Source: DASUAS01 sp963819475
GTDB taxonomy: Bacteria; Actinomycetota; Acidimicrobiia; IMCC26256; DASPTH01
Direction of reading: 5' to 3'
Assembly: GCA_963819475.1 (NCBI GenBank)
Contig: CAWFWE010000004.1
Span: forward strand, 806,001 to 870,000
DNA: 64,000 bases
The notes below the pieces were generated by a model. The model made no database searches. It was not told where the DNA came from and saw only the letters and a program-made list of their open reading frames with translations. Shown here one piece after another: positions 21,384 to 29,345 of this stretch (the first letter of the stretch is position 1; every line of letters starts with the position of its first letter). Both the position numbers and the translations under genes were made by a program.

Positions 21384-21991
21384 CGCGCGGCCGGTTCGTC
21401 GTGTTCGAGGGCGGTGACGGCAGCGGCAAGAGCACGCAGGCGGCGGGGCTCGCCGCTCGGCTGCGTGACCGCGGCCTGACCGTGTGCGAGACCTTCGAAC
21501 CGGGCGCCGGTGCGATCGGTGCCGTGATCCGCGAGTTGCTCCTCCACGGGCCCGAGGCGGTCACGCCCGTCGCCGAGGCGCTGCTCATGGCCGCCGACCG
21601 CGCCCAGCATGTGGCCACCGAGATCGAGCCGGCGCTGGCGCGCGGCGACTGGGTGGTGTGCGACCGGTACGTGCCGTCGTCGCTGGTGTACCAGGGTGTC
21701 GTGCGCGGACTCGGCGTCGAGCACGTCGCGGCGCTCAGCGACGTCGCCACCCAGGGCGTCAGGCCCGATGTCGTGCTCGTGCTCGACGTGGCCGACGAGA
21801 TCGCCGCCGCCCGTCAGGGTCCCGACCCCGACCGGCTCGAACGCGAGGGCGACGACTTCCACGCCGCGGTGCGGCGCGCCTACCGCGACCTCGCGCCCCA
21901 GTACGGGTGGGTGTTGGTCGATGGGAACGGGACCATCGACGAGGTTGCCGGGCGCGTCCGCGACGCGCTCGGGCCGGTGCTGGCAGGATGA
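21380..21991 (+). CDS. tmk: Thymidylate kinase
   Basis: 203 residues. Phosphorylates dTMP to dTDP with ATP. Seen: P-loop 'FEGGDGSGKSTQ' (about residues 9-20), the 'FEPGAG' stretch (equivalent to the E-P-G-G thymidylate-binding loop), the catalytic 'DRYVPSSLVYQG' (DR-Y/H motif) and a short LID region 'RQGPDPDRLE'. Length is normal. It overlaps the holB start (ATGA), a frequent tmk-holB arrangement. Confidence 0.93.
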   Translation: MTRGRFVVFEGGDGSGKSTQAAGLAARLRDRGLTVCETFEPGAGAIGAVIRELLLHGPEAVTPVAEALLMAADRAQHVATEIEPALARGDWVVCDRYVPSSLVYQGVVRGLGVEHVAALSDVATQGVRPDVVLVLDVADEIAAARQGPDPDRLEREGDDFHAAVRRAYRDLAPQYGWVLVDGNGTIDEVAGRVRDALGPVLAG

Positions 21992-23154
21992 CGAGCACAG
22001 TGGCATCCGAGCGGTGGGCACAGGTGGTCGGTCAGGACCGGGCGGTAGCGCAGCTGCAGCGCGCCGCCGAGCGCCCGGTGCACGCGTACCTCCTGGTCGG
22101 GCCGCGGGGCTCGGGCATCGAGGAGGCGGCGCGCTGCTTCGCGGCCGCGGTGGTGGCGCCCGACGGCAACGACCGCTCCTGGGACCTCGTGCTCCGGGGT
22201 GTGCACCCCGACGTAGTGGAGGTCGACCCGCCCGCGATCCAGATCCGGGTGGAGGACGCGCAGCTGATCGTCGAGGAGGTGTCGCGCAGCCCGATCGAAG
22301 GCGAGCGGAAGGTGATCCTCCTGTTCGACGCCGAGCGGCTCCGGCTCAACGAGGCCGCCGCCAACAAGCTGCTGAAGACGCTCGAGGAACCGCCGCCCCG
22401 GGCGATGATCGTCCTCGTCACGTCGGGCGCCGACCAGCTCCTGCCGACGATCCGCTCGCGCTGCCAGCGCGTCGACTTCGCGTTCCTCGGCGCGGACACG
22501 GTGGCGGCCGCGCTCCGGGCCGATGGCGTCGACCCCGAGCGGGCCGAGCTCCTGGCGCGCCTCGCCGGCGGACGGCTCGACCGGGCGCGCGCGCTCGACG
22601 GTGGCCTCGGGCCGGTGCGCGAGGCCTTCGTCGAGGCGGCCGGCGCCGTCGACGGCAGCGGGGGCGCGGTCGCGGTCCAGGCCGCGCTGGTCCACGACGC
22701 GCTCCAGGGCGCGGTCACCGAGCTCGAGGCTGCGCAAGCTGCCGAGGCGGAGCAGCTCGCCGAGCAGCTGGAGGCGGCGGGCTACCCCGAACGCACGCAG
22801 CGCGCGCAGTTGCGACGACTCGAGGAGCGGCACAAGCGCGCGCACCGGCGGGCCCGCACCGACGCGTTGCTCGAGGGCATCATCGCCCTGGAGACGGTGT
22901 ACCGCGACGCCCTGGCCGGTCCCGGTGCCGAGCCGCTCAACCTCGACCGCGAGATCCTGGCGCTGTCGCCCAGGGGCGCGGCGGCTGCGCTCGACGCGTG
23001 CCGCGAGGCCCGCCAGGCGATCGCCGAGTTCAACCCCAACGAGACGCTGTTGATCGAGCGACTCCTCCTGCACCTGCCAGCTGCCGGTGACGGACCGGAT
23101 GTCCGTCAGGGGCCCCGCACCGCGCCCGGTACACTCGCCGCCGCGCCGGAGTAG
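21988..23154 (+). CDS. holB: DNA polymerase III subunit delta-prime
   Basis: 388 residues from ATG 21988. Clamp-loader AAA+ fold: 'VVGQDRAVAQLQRAAERPVHAYLLVGPRGSG', with a degenerate P-loop as usual for delta-prime, 'NEAAANKLLKTLEEPP', and the sensor/SRC motif 'TSGADQLLPTIRSRCQRVDF'. The C-terminal collar domain is helical. The tail is Pro/Ala-rich and its TAG stop lies 8-10 bases inside the tRNA-Thr gene, so the mRNA and the tRNA overlap. Confidence 0.9.
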   Translation: MTSTVASERWAQVVGQDRAVAQLQRAAERPVHAYLLVGPRGSGIEEAARCFAAAVVAPDGNDRSWDLVLRGVHPDVVEVDPPAIQIRVEDAQLIVEEVSRSPIEGERKVILLFDAERLRLNEAAANKLLKTLEEPPPRAMIVLVTSGADQLLPTIRSRCQRVDFAFLGADTVAAALRADGVDPERAELLARLAGGRLDRARALDGGLGPVREAFVEAAGAVDGSGGAVAVQAALVHDALQGAVTELEAAQAAEAEQLAEQLEAAGYPERTQRAQLRRLEERHKRAHRRARTDALLEGIIALETVYRDALAGPGAEPLNLDREILALSPRGAAAALDACREARQAIAEFNPNETLLIERLLLHLPAAGDGPDVRQGPRTAPGTLAAAPE

Positions 23155-23220
23155 CTCAGACGGCAGAGCAGCTCACTCGTAATGAGCAGGCCAAGGGTTC
23201 GAGTCCCTTCTCCGGCTCCA
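23145..23220 (+). tRNA. tRNA-Thr (anticodon CGT)
   Basis: 76 bases with encoded CCA. Acceptor GCCGGAG pairs with CTCCGGC; D stem GCTC/GAGC; anticodon stem GCTCA/TGAGC with loop CTCGTAA, giving anticodon CGT (reads ACG). T arm AAGGG-TTCGAGT-CCCTT. Its first ten bases overlap the holB 3' end. Its 3' 48 bases form the attachment site of the genomic island that follows, and the gene stays intact because the element restores its 3' end. Confidence 0.95.
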
Positions 23221-23221
23221 C
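23173..23221 (+). repeat. att site, tRNA side (attL)
   Basis: 49 bases covering the anticodon arm to the CCA end of tRNA-Thr plus one following C. Identical to 46875-46923. The identity stops sharply on both sides (C versus A before, T versus C after). Confidence 0.93.
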
Positions 23222-23264
23222 TCAAGCTCCGCAAGGGTTGTAGGGCGAGCACCTCGACACCGAG

Positions 23265-23281
23265 AGCTAGTACAGCAGTGA
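23265..23281 (+). repeat. Candidate integrase arm-type site, left
   Basis: AGCTAGTACAGCAGTGA, 44 bp inside the left att core. The same 17 bases with one change (A to G) are at 46850-46866, just inside the right att core, in the same orientation. In the excised circle the two would flank the joined core, as arm-type integrase sites do. Confidence 0.55.
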
Positions 23282-23389
23282 CAGGTGCTCACTACACCGT
23301 CGAAACGCGGCTAAGCTGACCCCATCGAAGAAGGCCCCGGCGCTGCGCGAACAGCCCGGGGCACGGCCGCACCTCCTAGGAGGAGCGAC

Positions 23390-24334
23390 ATGGGCCAGGG
23401 TACGGGAACGCTCGCCACCGACGGACGGCCGGCGCTCGCCAGCGACGACCTCGGGGTGCTATTGCCGTCATGGACGCGCTCGCTGCGCGCCGCGCGCCGG
23501 TCACCGAAGACGATCAGGAACTACCTCGACGCCGGCGAGCAGCTCCTCGCCTTCCTTCGCGGCGCTGGGATGCCTACCACCGCCGGCGCCATCCGCCGCG
23601 AGCACGTCGAAGCGTTCCTCGTCGACCTCGGTGAACGGCGCAGCGCGAGCACGGTGGCAACGCGCTACCGCGGCCTCCAGCAGTTGTTCCGGTGGCTCGA
23701 GGAAGAGGGTGAGATCAGCGTCAGCCCGATGGCGCGCATGCGCCCGCCGACGGTGCCCGAGGCGCCGGTGCCGGTCCTCGGCGACGACGCCCTCAAGCGG
23801 CTGCTGAAGACGTGTGACGGGCGCACGTTCGAGGAACGACGCGACCAGGCGATCATCCGGTTGCTGCTCGACACCGGCGTGCGGCGCGCCGAGATCACCG
23901 GCTTGACCGTCGACGACATCGACTGGACCAACGACGTTGCGTTCGTCGTCGGCAAGGGAGCGCGCCCGCGCGCCTGCCCGTTCGGGGCGCGCACCGGACA
24001 GGCGCTCGACCGGTACCTGCGAGCGCGGCGCGACCACGCGTGGGCGGAGCGCACCGACAAGCTGTGGCTGGGGTCTAAGGGACCGATGACCGAGTCTGGT
24101 GTCGCCCAGGTGGTGAAACGGCGCGGCGAGCAGGCTGGCCTCGGGGACATCCACGCCCACCAGCTCAGGCATACGTTCGCTCACCAGTGGTTGGCCGCCG
24201 GCGGCGCCGAAGGTGATCTGATGCGCCTCGCCGGTTGGTCGTCGCGCCAGATGTTGTCGCGGTACGGCGCGTCGGCCGCCGACGAGCGCGCCCGCGATGC
24301 GCACCGGCGCCTCTCGCCCGGCGACCGGTTGTGA
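23390..24334 (+). CDS. Tyrosine recombinase / island integrase
   Basis: 314 residues behind an AGGAGGAG ribosome binding site. N-terminal SAM-like core-binding domain (about residues 20-115; 'SPKTIRNYLDAGEQLLAFL'). Catalytic domain with Arg165 ('TGVRRAEITGL'), Lys189 ('VGKGARPR'), His257-x-x-Arg260 ('HQLRHTFAHQWL'), Trp283 in the usual His/Trp place and Tyr292 nucleophile ('MLSRYG'). All catalytic residues are present. It is XerC-sized, without the arm-binding domain of lambda-type integrases unless the first 20 residues serve. Its place beside the tRNA att site makes it the likely integrase of this island. Confidence 0.95.
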   Translation: MGQGTGTLATDGRPALASDDLGVLLPSWTRSLRAARRSPKTIRNYLDAGEQLLAFLRGAGMPTTAGAIRREHVEAFLVDLGERRSASTVATRYRGLQQLFRWLEEEGEISVSPMARMRPPTVPEAPVPVLGDDALKRLLKTCDGRTFEERRDQAIIRLLLDTGVRRAEITGLTVDDIDWTNDVAFVVGKGARPRACPFGARTGQALDRYLRARRDHAWAERTDKLWLGSKGPMTESGVAQVVKRRGEQAGLGDIHAHQLRHTFAHQWLAAGGAEGDLMRLAGWSSRQMLSRYGASAADERARDAHRRLSPGDRL

Positions 24335-24582
24335 GTCGCTCCCGCGTCTACACGAAGCCGCCCGAGGACCTCGGCCCCACCGCGGTGAACGTGCGTTGCG
24401 GCAAGTGCAACACGTTCATCGCCGCGCTCTACCCGAACCGCGTGTTCGTCTCGTTCATCCGAACACCCGACCAGACCATGTGGGCGAGTTTCTTCGTGCG
24501 GGTCCCCGACGACTTCTCCGGCACCACCGCCGACTTTCGGATCTGCCCTGACCATCCTGGTGCAATTCGCACATGCGCGTAG
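24331..24582 (+). CDS. Small Cys-motif protein coupled to the integrase
   Basis: 83 residues from GTG 24331, overlapping the integrase stop by 4 bp. It contains 'VRCGKCNTFIAALYP', a CxxC knuckle, and near the end 'ICPDHPGAIRTCA', a second Cys/His group. A single zinc-ribbon-like site is therefore possible. I recognise no family. Coupling to the integrase suggests a role in recombination control (for example a directionality factor), but no excisionase-type winged helix is evident. Confidence 0.6.
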   Translation: MSRSRVYTKPPEDLGPTAVNVRCGKCNTFIAALYPNRVFVSFIRTPDQTMWASFFVRVPDDFSGTTADFRICPDHPGAIRTCA

Positions 24583-24592
24583 GGTCGCACTC

Positions 24593-24651
24593 CACAGGGG
24601 CTCTCCCGGGTCGGCGGCGTCGAGAACCACCGATTCTGTTGAGCCCCTGTG
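24593..24651. repeat. 11-bp perfect inverted repeat, possible terminator of the integrase operon
   Basis: CACAGGGGCTC (24593-24603) and GAGCCCCTGTG (24641-24651) are exact reverse complements separated by 37 bases. It begins 10 bp after the stop of the small Cys-motif gene. The long loop and missing T-tract make termination uncertain; a protein-binding or recombination site is an alternative. Confidence 0.45.
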
Positions 24652-24811
24652 CCGCGAACGGGGACCCTCAACCGACCATCGCGCCCGTTTTGACGAGCGT
24701 CCTGTGTGGCCGCGAAATCGCATGTGGCGGCGTTGCGCAGAGCCGACTCGTCGGGATGCCAGCCGACGAGGATCCGGAGTCACCACACGAGCACGCGCCG
24801 CGAACAGCCGT

Positions 24812-24998
24812 TCACCGCGCGGTCACACGGTCTTGATGGAGTTCGTCAGGTCCGCACTCGAGCGCAGCCCGCTCCCAATCCGCGAGGTCCGCTGGGCGTC
24901 GTAGGTGCTTTGGCAGAACGCGAGGAGCGTGGCGCCGGGATCCGGCGCCGTCCGGACGACCTGGTAGGGGAGAAGGAGCTCACCGGCATTGGCGTCCG
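24812..24998 (-). pseudogene. DUF5996-like gene remnant
   Basis: The - strand reads 'GELLLPYQVVRTAPDPGATL' then 'LAFCQSTYDA', matching the C-terminal block of DUF5996 proteins (PY-x-x-VR-x-x-x-DP, F-x-QSTY). After one base is skipped the next frame continues 'ADLADWERAALECGPDEL', the expected W-ERAALE ending, and stops at 24812. Only the last quarter of the family length is present and it is frameshifted, so this is a fragment left by an earlier rearrangement in the island. Confidence 0.55.
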
Positions 24999-25090
24999 CT
25001 GCCGCCCGGTCGGCTCCTTGTGGCGTCGAAAGTCGGCCGAGACGCATTAGACGGGGTGAAATTGGTCATGTACACGGCTTAGGGTTGGGC

Positions 25091-26236
25091 ATGCGTGTTG
25101 TTGTCTTGGGTGCCGGGTTCGGCGGACTCGAACTGACGACGAAGTTGTCGGAGGAGTTCGGGGAGACGGCTGACATCGTTCTGATCGATCGCGAGGACGG
25201 TTTCATCTTCGGGTTCTCGAAACTCGATGTGATGTTCGGGCGGGCGACCGCGGGCGCGGTCCTCCATCGGTACGCCGACATCATCAAGCCCGGTGTGAAG
25301 GTCGTGAAGGCCGAAATCACCGCCATCGATCCCGTGGCCAAGTACGTCGACACCACTGAAGGCCCGTTCGACGCCGACATCCTGGTGATCGCGCTGGGCG
25401 CCGATGTGCACCCCGAGGCGACGCCCGGTCTGCTCGACGGCGGTCACGAGTTCTACACGCCGGGTTCGGCCTTACGGCTGCTCGAGGTCCTCGACAACTT
25501 CCAGGGCGGCCGAGTCGTCATCGGGGTGACGTCGCTGCCCTTCAAGTGCCCACCTGCGCCCAGCGAGGCCGCGCTGCTCCTCCACGACTTCCTCACCGAG
25601 CGAGGCCGACGAGCCCGCTCGGAGATCGCGCTGGTGACGCCCCAGCCGGCGCCGATCCCGCCGTCGCCCGACACCTCGGCGGCTCTGCTCGCCGCCTTTG
25701 CCGAACGCGGCATCTCCTTCAACCCCAACCGCGCTCTGAAGAGCGTCGACCAGGCCCGCCAGCTCGCTCTGTTCGACGATGGCAGCGAGATGCCCTACGA
25801 CCTTCTCTTCGGCATTCCCGTCCACAGTGTCCCTGCCGTCGTCGCCGAATCCGGGCTCGCCGTCGACGGCTGGGTTCCGGTGCACCCGATGACGCTTGAG
25901 ACGTCGTTCCCGGGCGTGTTCGCCATCGGCGACGTCACCAGCATCGGGACCCCGAAGGCCGGCGTATTCGCCGAGCGCCAAGGCGAAGCCGCCGCCGAGC
26001 GCATCGCCGCCATCCTGCGGTCGCAGGCCGAGACGGCCGAGTACGACGGCAAAGGCCTCTGCTACATCCAGATGGGTAGCGACCAGGTGGCCCGGGTGAA
26101 TGTGCAGTTCACACCCGGCGCAGCGCAGCCCGTCGTTGGCATCTTCGACGAGCCGACCATGCAGCTGGCTGCCGACAAGGCTGAGTTCGGTCGCAGCCGT
26201 GCCCGCCGCTGGTTCGGCAAGGAGTGGGCTACGTGA
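25091..26236 (+). CDS. FAD-dependent oxidoreductase, sulfide:quinone reductase-like
   Basis: 381 residues from ATG 25091. Two Rossmann folds of the pyridine-nucleotide-disulfide family: 'VVVLGAGFGGLELTTKL' at the N-terminus, 'LFGIPVHSVPAVVAESGL', and the second FAD motif 'TSFPGVFAIGDVTSI'. 'SLPFKCPPAPSEAALLLHDFL' matches the SQR/flavocytochrome-c segment with its conserved Cys; 'GLCYIQMGSDQVARV' near the end is typical of SQR-like proteins. Whether it oxidises sulfide is uncertain: only one of the SQR redox cysteines is clear. It is the first cargo gene after the integrase and has no adjacent partner. Confidence 0.8.
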   Translation: MRVVVLGAGFGGLELTTKLSEEFGETADIVLIDREDGFIFGFSKLDVMFGRATAGAVLHRYADIIKPGVKVVKAEITAIDPVAKYVDTTEGPFDADILVIALGADVHPEATPGLLDGGHEFYTPGSALRLLEVLDNFQGGRVVIGVTSLPFKCPPAPSEAALLLHDFLTERGRRARSEIALVTPQPAPIPPSPDTSAALLAAFAERGISFNPNRALKSVDQARQLALFDDGSEMPYDLLFGIPVHSVPAVVAESGLAVDGWVPVHPMTLETSFPGVFAIGDVTSIGTPKAGVFAERQGEAAAERIAAILRSQAETAEYDGKGLCYIQMGSDQVARVNVQFTPGAAQPVVGIFDEPTMQLAADKAEFGRSRARRWFGKEWAT

Positions 26237-26489
26237 CGCGAGCGCCTCTGCAGGTCGTGACGTCGTGGCCGGCGTCCACGCGGCCTGCCACTGATCGATC
26301 CATTCGGGCAGCGGTAGGTGCGCAGGATCGGCGTCGCCGATTGCCACCGCGCCCCGCTCAGTTCCGAAGAGTCCGATTCCTCGGTCCGGACCGGCGGATG
26401 ATTGCCCTGTTCAGAGCGGACACGGTGACTCATATCACGCGCGCTCCTATGGTCGGTTGTTCGTCGTCCCGCAGGAATCGGAGGCCGCG

Positions 26490-27701
26490 TCAGTCGCCAG
26501 GGATCGCGGCGATGACAACGAAGAGCAGGGCTGCAGAGAGCACGGTGCTGGCGACAGTGACCAGGAGGTAGCGGGGTGTGCGGAGACGCCACGCGGTCAT
26601 CGCGGTGAGTAGGGCTTGGCATAGGTAATACACGGCGAACGCTCGGGACGCGAAGCTGACGATCGAGAAGATGTTGGCGAACCAGGCGACGAGCGCAGCG
26701 CCGAGCGCGACTGCCGGATAGCCGACGTTGCCTCCCTGGTGGCGGGGACGGTCGGAGAGCATCTCGCTGCCGCCGGCGGTGTCGGCGGCGGCGGCGGAGA
26801 GTTGGCTGGCGATCGCGGCGAGGATGAGCAGCGGCACGAGTACGGGGGACACGACACGCGCGGCGTCGAGGATCGCGGTCTCTCGTGGGCCCGAGCCCAG
26901 ATGCCCGAAGAAGGGGACGACGAGCACCGCGAACCCAACGTAGATGGTGCCGCTGATGAGCTGCGCCGATCGCATGGTTCGTACCCGCAGGTCGCGGCGG
27001 TAGTAGTGGCCGAGGTACCGCGAGGTCTCGAAGCCTTGGACGACGAGCAGCATGCCCGCGAGACGCCGAGCGACGGTGATGCCACTGAGGTCGATGGGGT
27101 AGTGCCGGTAAGCGGCGGTAGTCGACGATCCGTGGAGTGCGTCGTAGACGAGCATGCCGACGAGAAGCCCCACGATCACGACAAGCTTGAAGTCGACTGC
27201 GGGAATCTCGACTGCCTCGATGCCGTGAAGGCCGCGAACCAGGCCCAGCACTCCGATCGCGGCAAGGATCGCGGTGGTGATGAACCGGCCGTTGAGCTGG
27301 GTGTCAGCACCGAAGGCATCGAGGACGAACGACGCCAGCAGGCGCAGGTAGAACGCGACAGAGATCGTGTAGGCAACGCCGAGCGCTACCCGCGACACCC
27401 GCTCGAGGTCCGCTATCGGACGGAAAGGCTCAACGGCCGCGAGCTCGGGTTCGACGTGGAGGATGTTGAAGCGGAGCGAGGCGCCGATCGCATACGCGGC
27501 CAGCACGATCGCCAACATCGCGACCGGAGCCCACTCGCCGACCGTGCTCGCCAGCAGCGGGGCCAGCACCAGGAAGCCGCTGCCGATGATCGATGCCAGC
27601 GGCGTCACCGTTGCGCGCCATCCGGATGACGCGCGCATCCCAGGCCGAGTGACCGCGACGACACACGCAAGGATTCCGACCACGACGGCTGCCGTCCCCA
27701 C
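26490..27701 (-). CDS. Polytopic membrane protein, APC-superfamily-like, unknown substrate
   Basis: 403 residues with about 11 hydrophobic segments. 'PLASIIGSGFLVLAPLLASTVG' near the start resembles the G-S/T-G-x-x-x-x-P of APC-fold TM1, and 'AGMLLVVQGFETSRYLGHYY' resembles the TM6 region (x-GFE-x). Between them are 'NILHVEPELAAVEPFRPIADLER' (a loop) and other TM helices. This gives a likely secondary transporter, but no subfamily is named. No neighbour is coupled to it. Confidence 0.7.
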   Translation of the reverse strand: MGTAAVVVGILACVVAVTRPGMRASSGWRATVTPLASIIGSGFLVLAPLLASTVGEWAPVAMLAIVLAAYAIGASLRFNILHVEPELAAVEPFRPIADLERVSRVALGVAYTISVAFYLRLLASFVLDAFGADTQLNGRFITTAILAAIGVLGLVRGLHGIEAVEIPAVDFKLVVIVGLLVGMLVYDALHGSSTTAAYRHYPIDLSGITVARRLAGMLLVVQGFETSRYLGHYYRRDLRVRTMRSAQLISGTIYVGFAVLVVPFFGHLGSGPRETAILDAARVVSPVLVPLLILAAIASQLSAAAADTAGGSEMLSDRPRHQGGNVGYPAVALGAALVAWFANIFSIVSFASRAFAVYYLCQALLTAMTAWRLRTPRYLLVTVASTVLSAALLFVVIAAIPGD

Positions 27702-28375
27702 AGACCGAGACCCTACGGCGGACGCCTAGCCTCGAGGGGTTGCAGTAGAAACGGAACTCAAAGATGCGGTTCAGCACGGCACCCCTGTCGGTTTGAGGCG
27801 TGCACCGTCACTCCATGCCGCGAATACCGCTTCCGCTCCTCGAGCGAGCATGCCCGTCAAACCGGCACGGGCGAAGCGGGGCAGATCTGCCGACGAACCC
27901 GAGAACACGACCGGCGGCACAGACGGGTCTTCTCCGAGTTGTCGTCCCGCGTCGGATCGATGTATCCCACGGTGGACGCGCCCCCATGGGATGACGCCGA
28001 CCGCCACGTACTCCAGGTTGATTCGAGCGTCTTCGAAGAGCGGACGTTCGGTTCATGCTCTACCTCACGCTCCAGAACCTGCAGACCTATTACCAGAGCG
28101 ATACCCGAATCTTGTGATCGTGGTCGTCAGCAGCTCCGGCGTTTCCAACGCGCTCGATCACGGCACGTTCGTCGCCGCAGTGAACGCGGGTGCTTCTGCG
28201 TACCTCGTGGATGCCTCCGTGTCACTCCTGGCCGCGCACGTCGCGAATGTCGGCCGCAGTCCTGGTCGGCGCGCCGCTCATCCTCACCGCTGGGCGCCGG
28301 GCCAATGAGAGTCATGCTCATGTGCTGACCGAGCCGCGCTGATGTGCGTGACGCATTCCTCCTACGGACGCCTTC
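27702..28375. other. 674-bp stretch without a convincing intact gene
   Basis: Lies between the membrane protein and the export operon. It contains open frames on both strands but they lack a consistent family pattern. The one recognisable patch is a receiver-like segment at about 28110-28265 on the + strand. Confidence 0.5.
28110..28308 (+). pseudogene. Possible response-regulator receiver remnant
   Basis: The + strand reads 'YPNLVIVVVSSSGVSN' then 'AAVNAGASAYLVDASVSLLA'. This resembles the second half of a NarL/LuxR-type receiver domain (P-x-x-x-VVVLS and AGAxGYLLKDA), with the conserved Lys replaced by Val. The phosphoacceptor half and an HTH are not found in frame. Similarity is modest and could be chance. 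Confidence 0.3.
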
Positions 28376-29278
28376 TCAGGTCGAGGCCGAGTTCGACGAG
28401 TTCGAGGGCGGAGGCGCATCACCTCCGAATCCGCCGAATCCTGCGGTGCAAGAACCGTCGCTGTCGGGTTGTGAGGCGGTGACCGTCTTCGCGGTGACGG
28501 TACCGACACTGTCGGTCGAGCCTTGGGTGGTTAGACACGTCCCGACAACGAGGACACTGTCCCCCGCTTCGACGGTGTGCGTGATCGCGGTCGAAACAGC
28601 GAGTGTGACCTTGACATTGCGCTTGACGAACTTCGGCGGGCTGTTGCGGTTGCTCGATCGTTTCGGAACCTGTGCGGTGACGACGACCGAGGTCCCGGTG
28701 ATGGACTTCACCTTGCCAGTCACACCGCCGGCACCCGATCCGCCCTGCGGGAGCGAACCGCCATTCGGCAGCGAACCGCCGTTGGGCAATGAACCCCCAT
28801 TGGGCAGGGAACCGCCGCTCGGCAATGAACCCCGATTGGGCACTGTGCCGCCGTTGGGGAACGACCGCCGACCGGTCCCGCGCCGGGTGTTACACGCTTG
28901 GGTGCTGTCGAGGACCGAGACTTTCGTCGCGTCGATCTCCTTGGACGTGTCGCCGTCGCCGGTCACGCGGATGCATGCACCCTTTGTGATGGCTGAGGCA
29001 TCCGTGTCCTCAGTCTGCCGGTAACTCGTCGAGCTGTTGACGAGCACCTTCGTGGTGCCGGTGAACCCCTCGACCTCAAGCGTCGACCCGCTGCGACCGG
29101 TCAACTTGCCTGAACCGCCGAGGCCACCTCCACCTGCTGGCGTCTGGCCGAACGCGCTCGTAGCGGCTCCCACAAGAAGCGCGAGCGCGAGCACCGACGC
29201 AGCGCTCAGTCGATGTGCGTGTCGCCGCTGGTGCCGCCGTACGGGATTGCGGAGTTGGCGCCGATTGGGTCGATGCAT
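28376..29278 (-). CDS. Secreted DUF5666-like protein with Gly/Pro repeats
   Basis: 300 residues from ATG 29278 behind GAGGAA. A basic N-terminus and a signal peptide ('LSAASVLALALLVGAATSAFG') precede two DUF5666-type small beta domains: 'GKLTGRSGSTLEVEGFTGTTKVLVNSSTSYR' (about 57-87) and 'GKVKSITGTSVVVTAQVPK' (about 185). They are separated by a tandem 'GGSLPN' repeat. DUF5666 proteins often accompany MacAB-type exporters. It follows the second membrane-fusion gene by 67 bp as the last gene of the operon. Confidence 0.75.
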   Translation of the reverse strand: MHRPNRRQLRNPVRRHQRRHAHRLSAASVLALALLVGAATSAFGQTPAGGGGLGGSGKLTGRSGSTLEVEGFTGTTKVLVNSSTSYRQTEDTDASAITKGACIRVTGDGDTSKEIDATKVSVLDSTQACNTRRGTGRRSFPNGGTVPNRGSLPSGGSLPNGGSLPNGGSLPNGGSLPQGGSGAGGVTGKVKSITGTSVVVTAQVPKRSSNRNSPPKFVKRNVKVTLAVSTAITHTVEAGDSVLVVGTCLTTQGSTDSVGTVTAKTVTASQPDSDGSCTAGFGGFGGDAPPPSNSSNSAST

Positions 29279-29345
29279 TTGGAGTTCCTCGCCTTTGCGA
29301 TGACGTCGTGTTTGGCGCTGGACTGCGTTGCGCGAGAGGAGGTCG

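Larger units (their letters stand above)
24583..25090. other. 508-bp stretch without an intact gene
   Basis: Holds an 11-bp inverted repeat near its start and a decayed DUF5996-like gene on the - strand (24812-24998). The remaining sequence shows no conserved coding pattern on either strand. Confidence 0.6.

Noticed and set aside
19655..22021. 788-codon - strand frame across MFS and tmk
   Set aside because: It runs opposite two clearly conserved genes and shows no domain of its own.
26237..26489. Gene between the flavoprotein and the membrane protein
   Set aside because: Short frames on both strands lack start signals and any conserved pattern.
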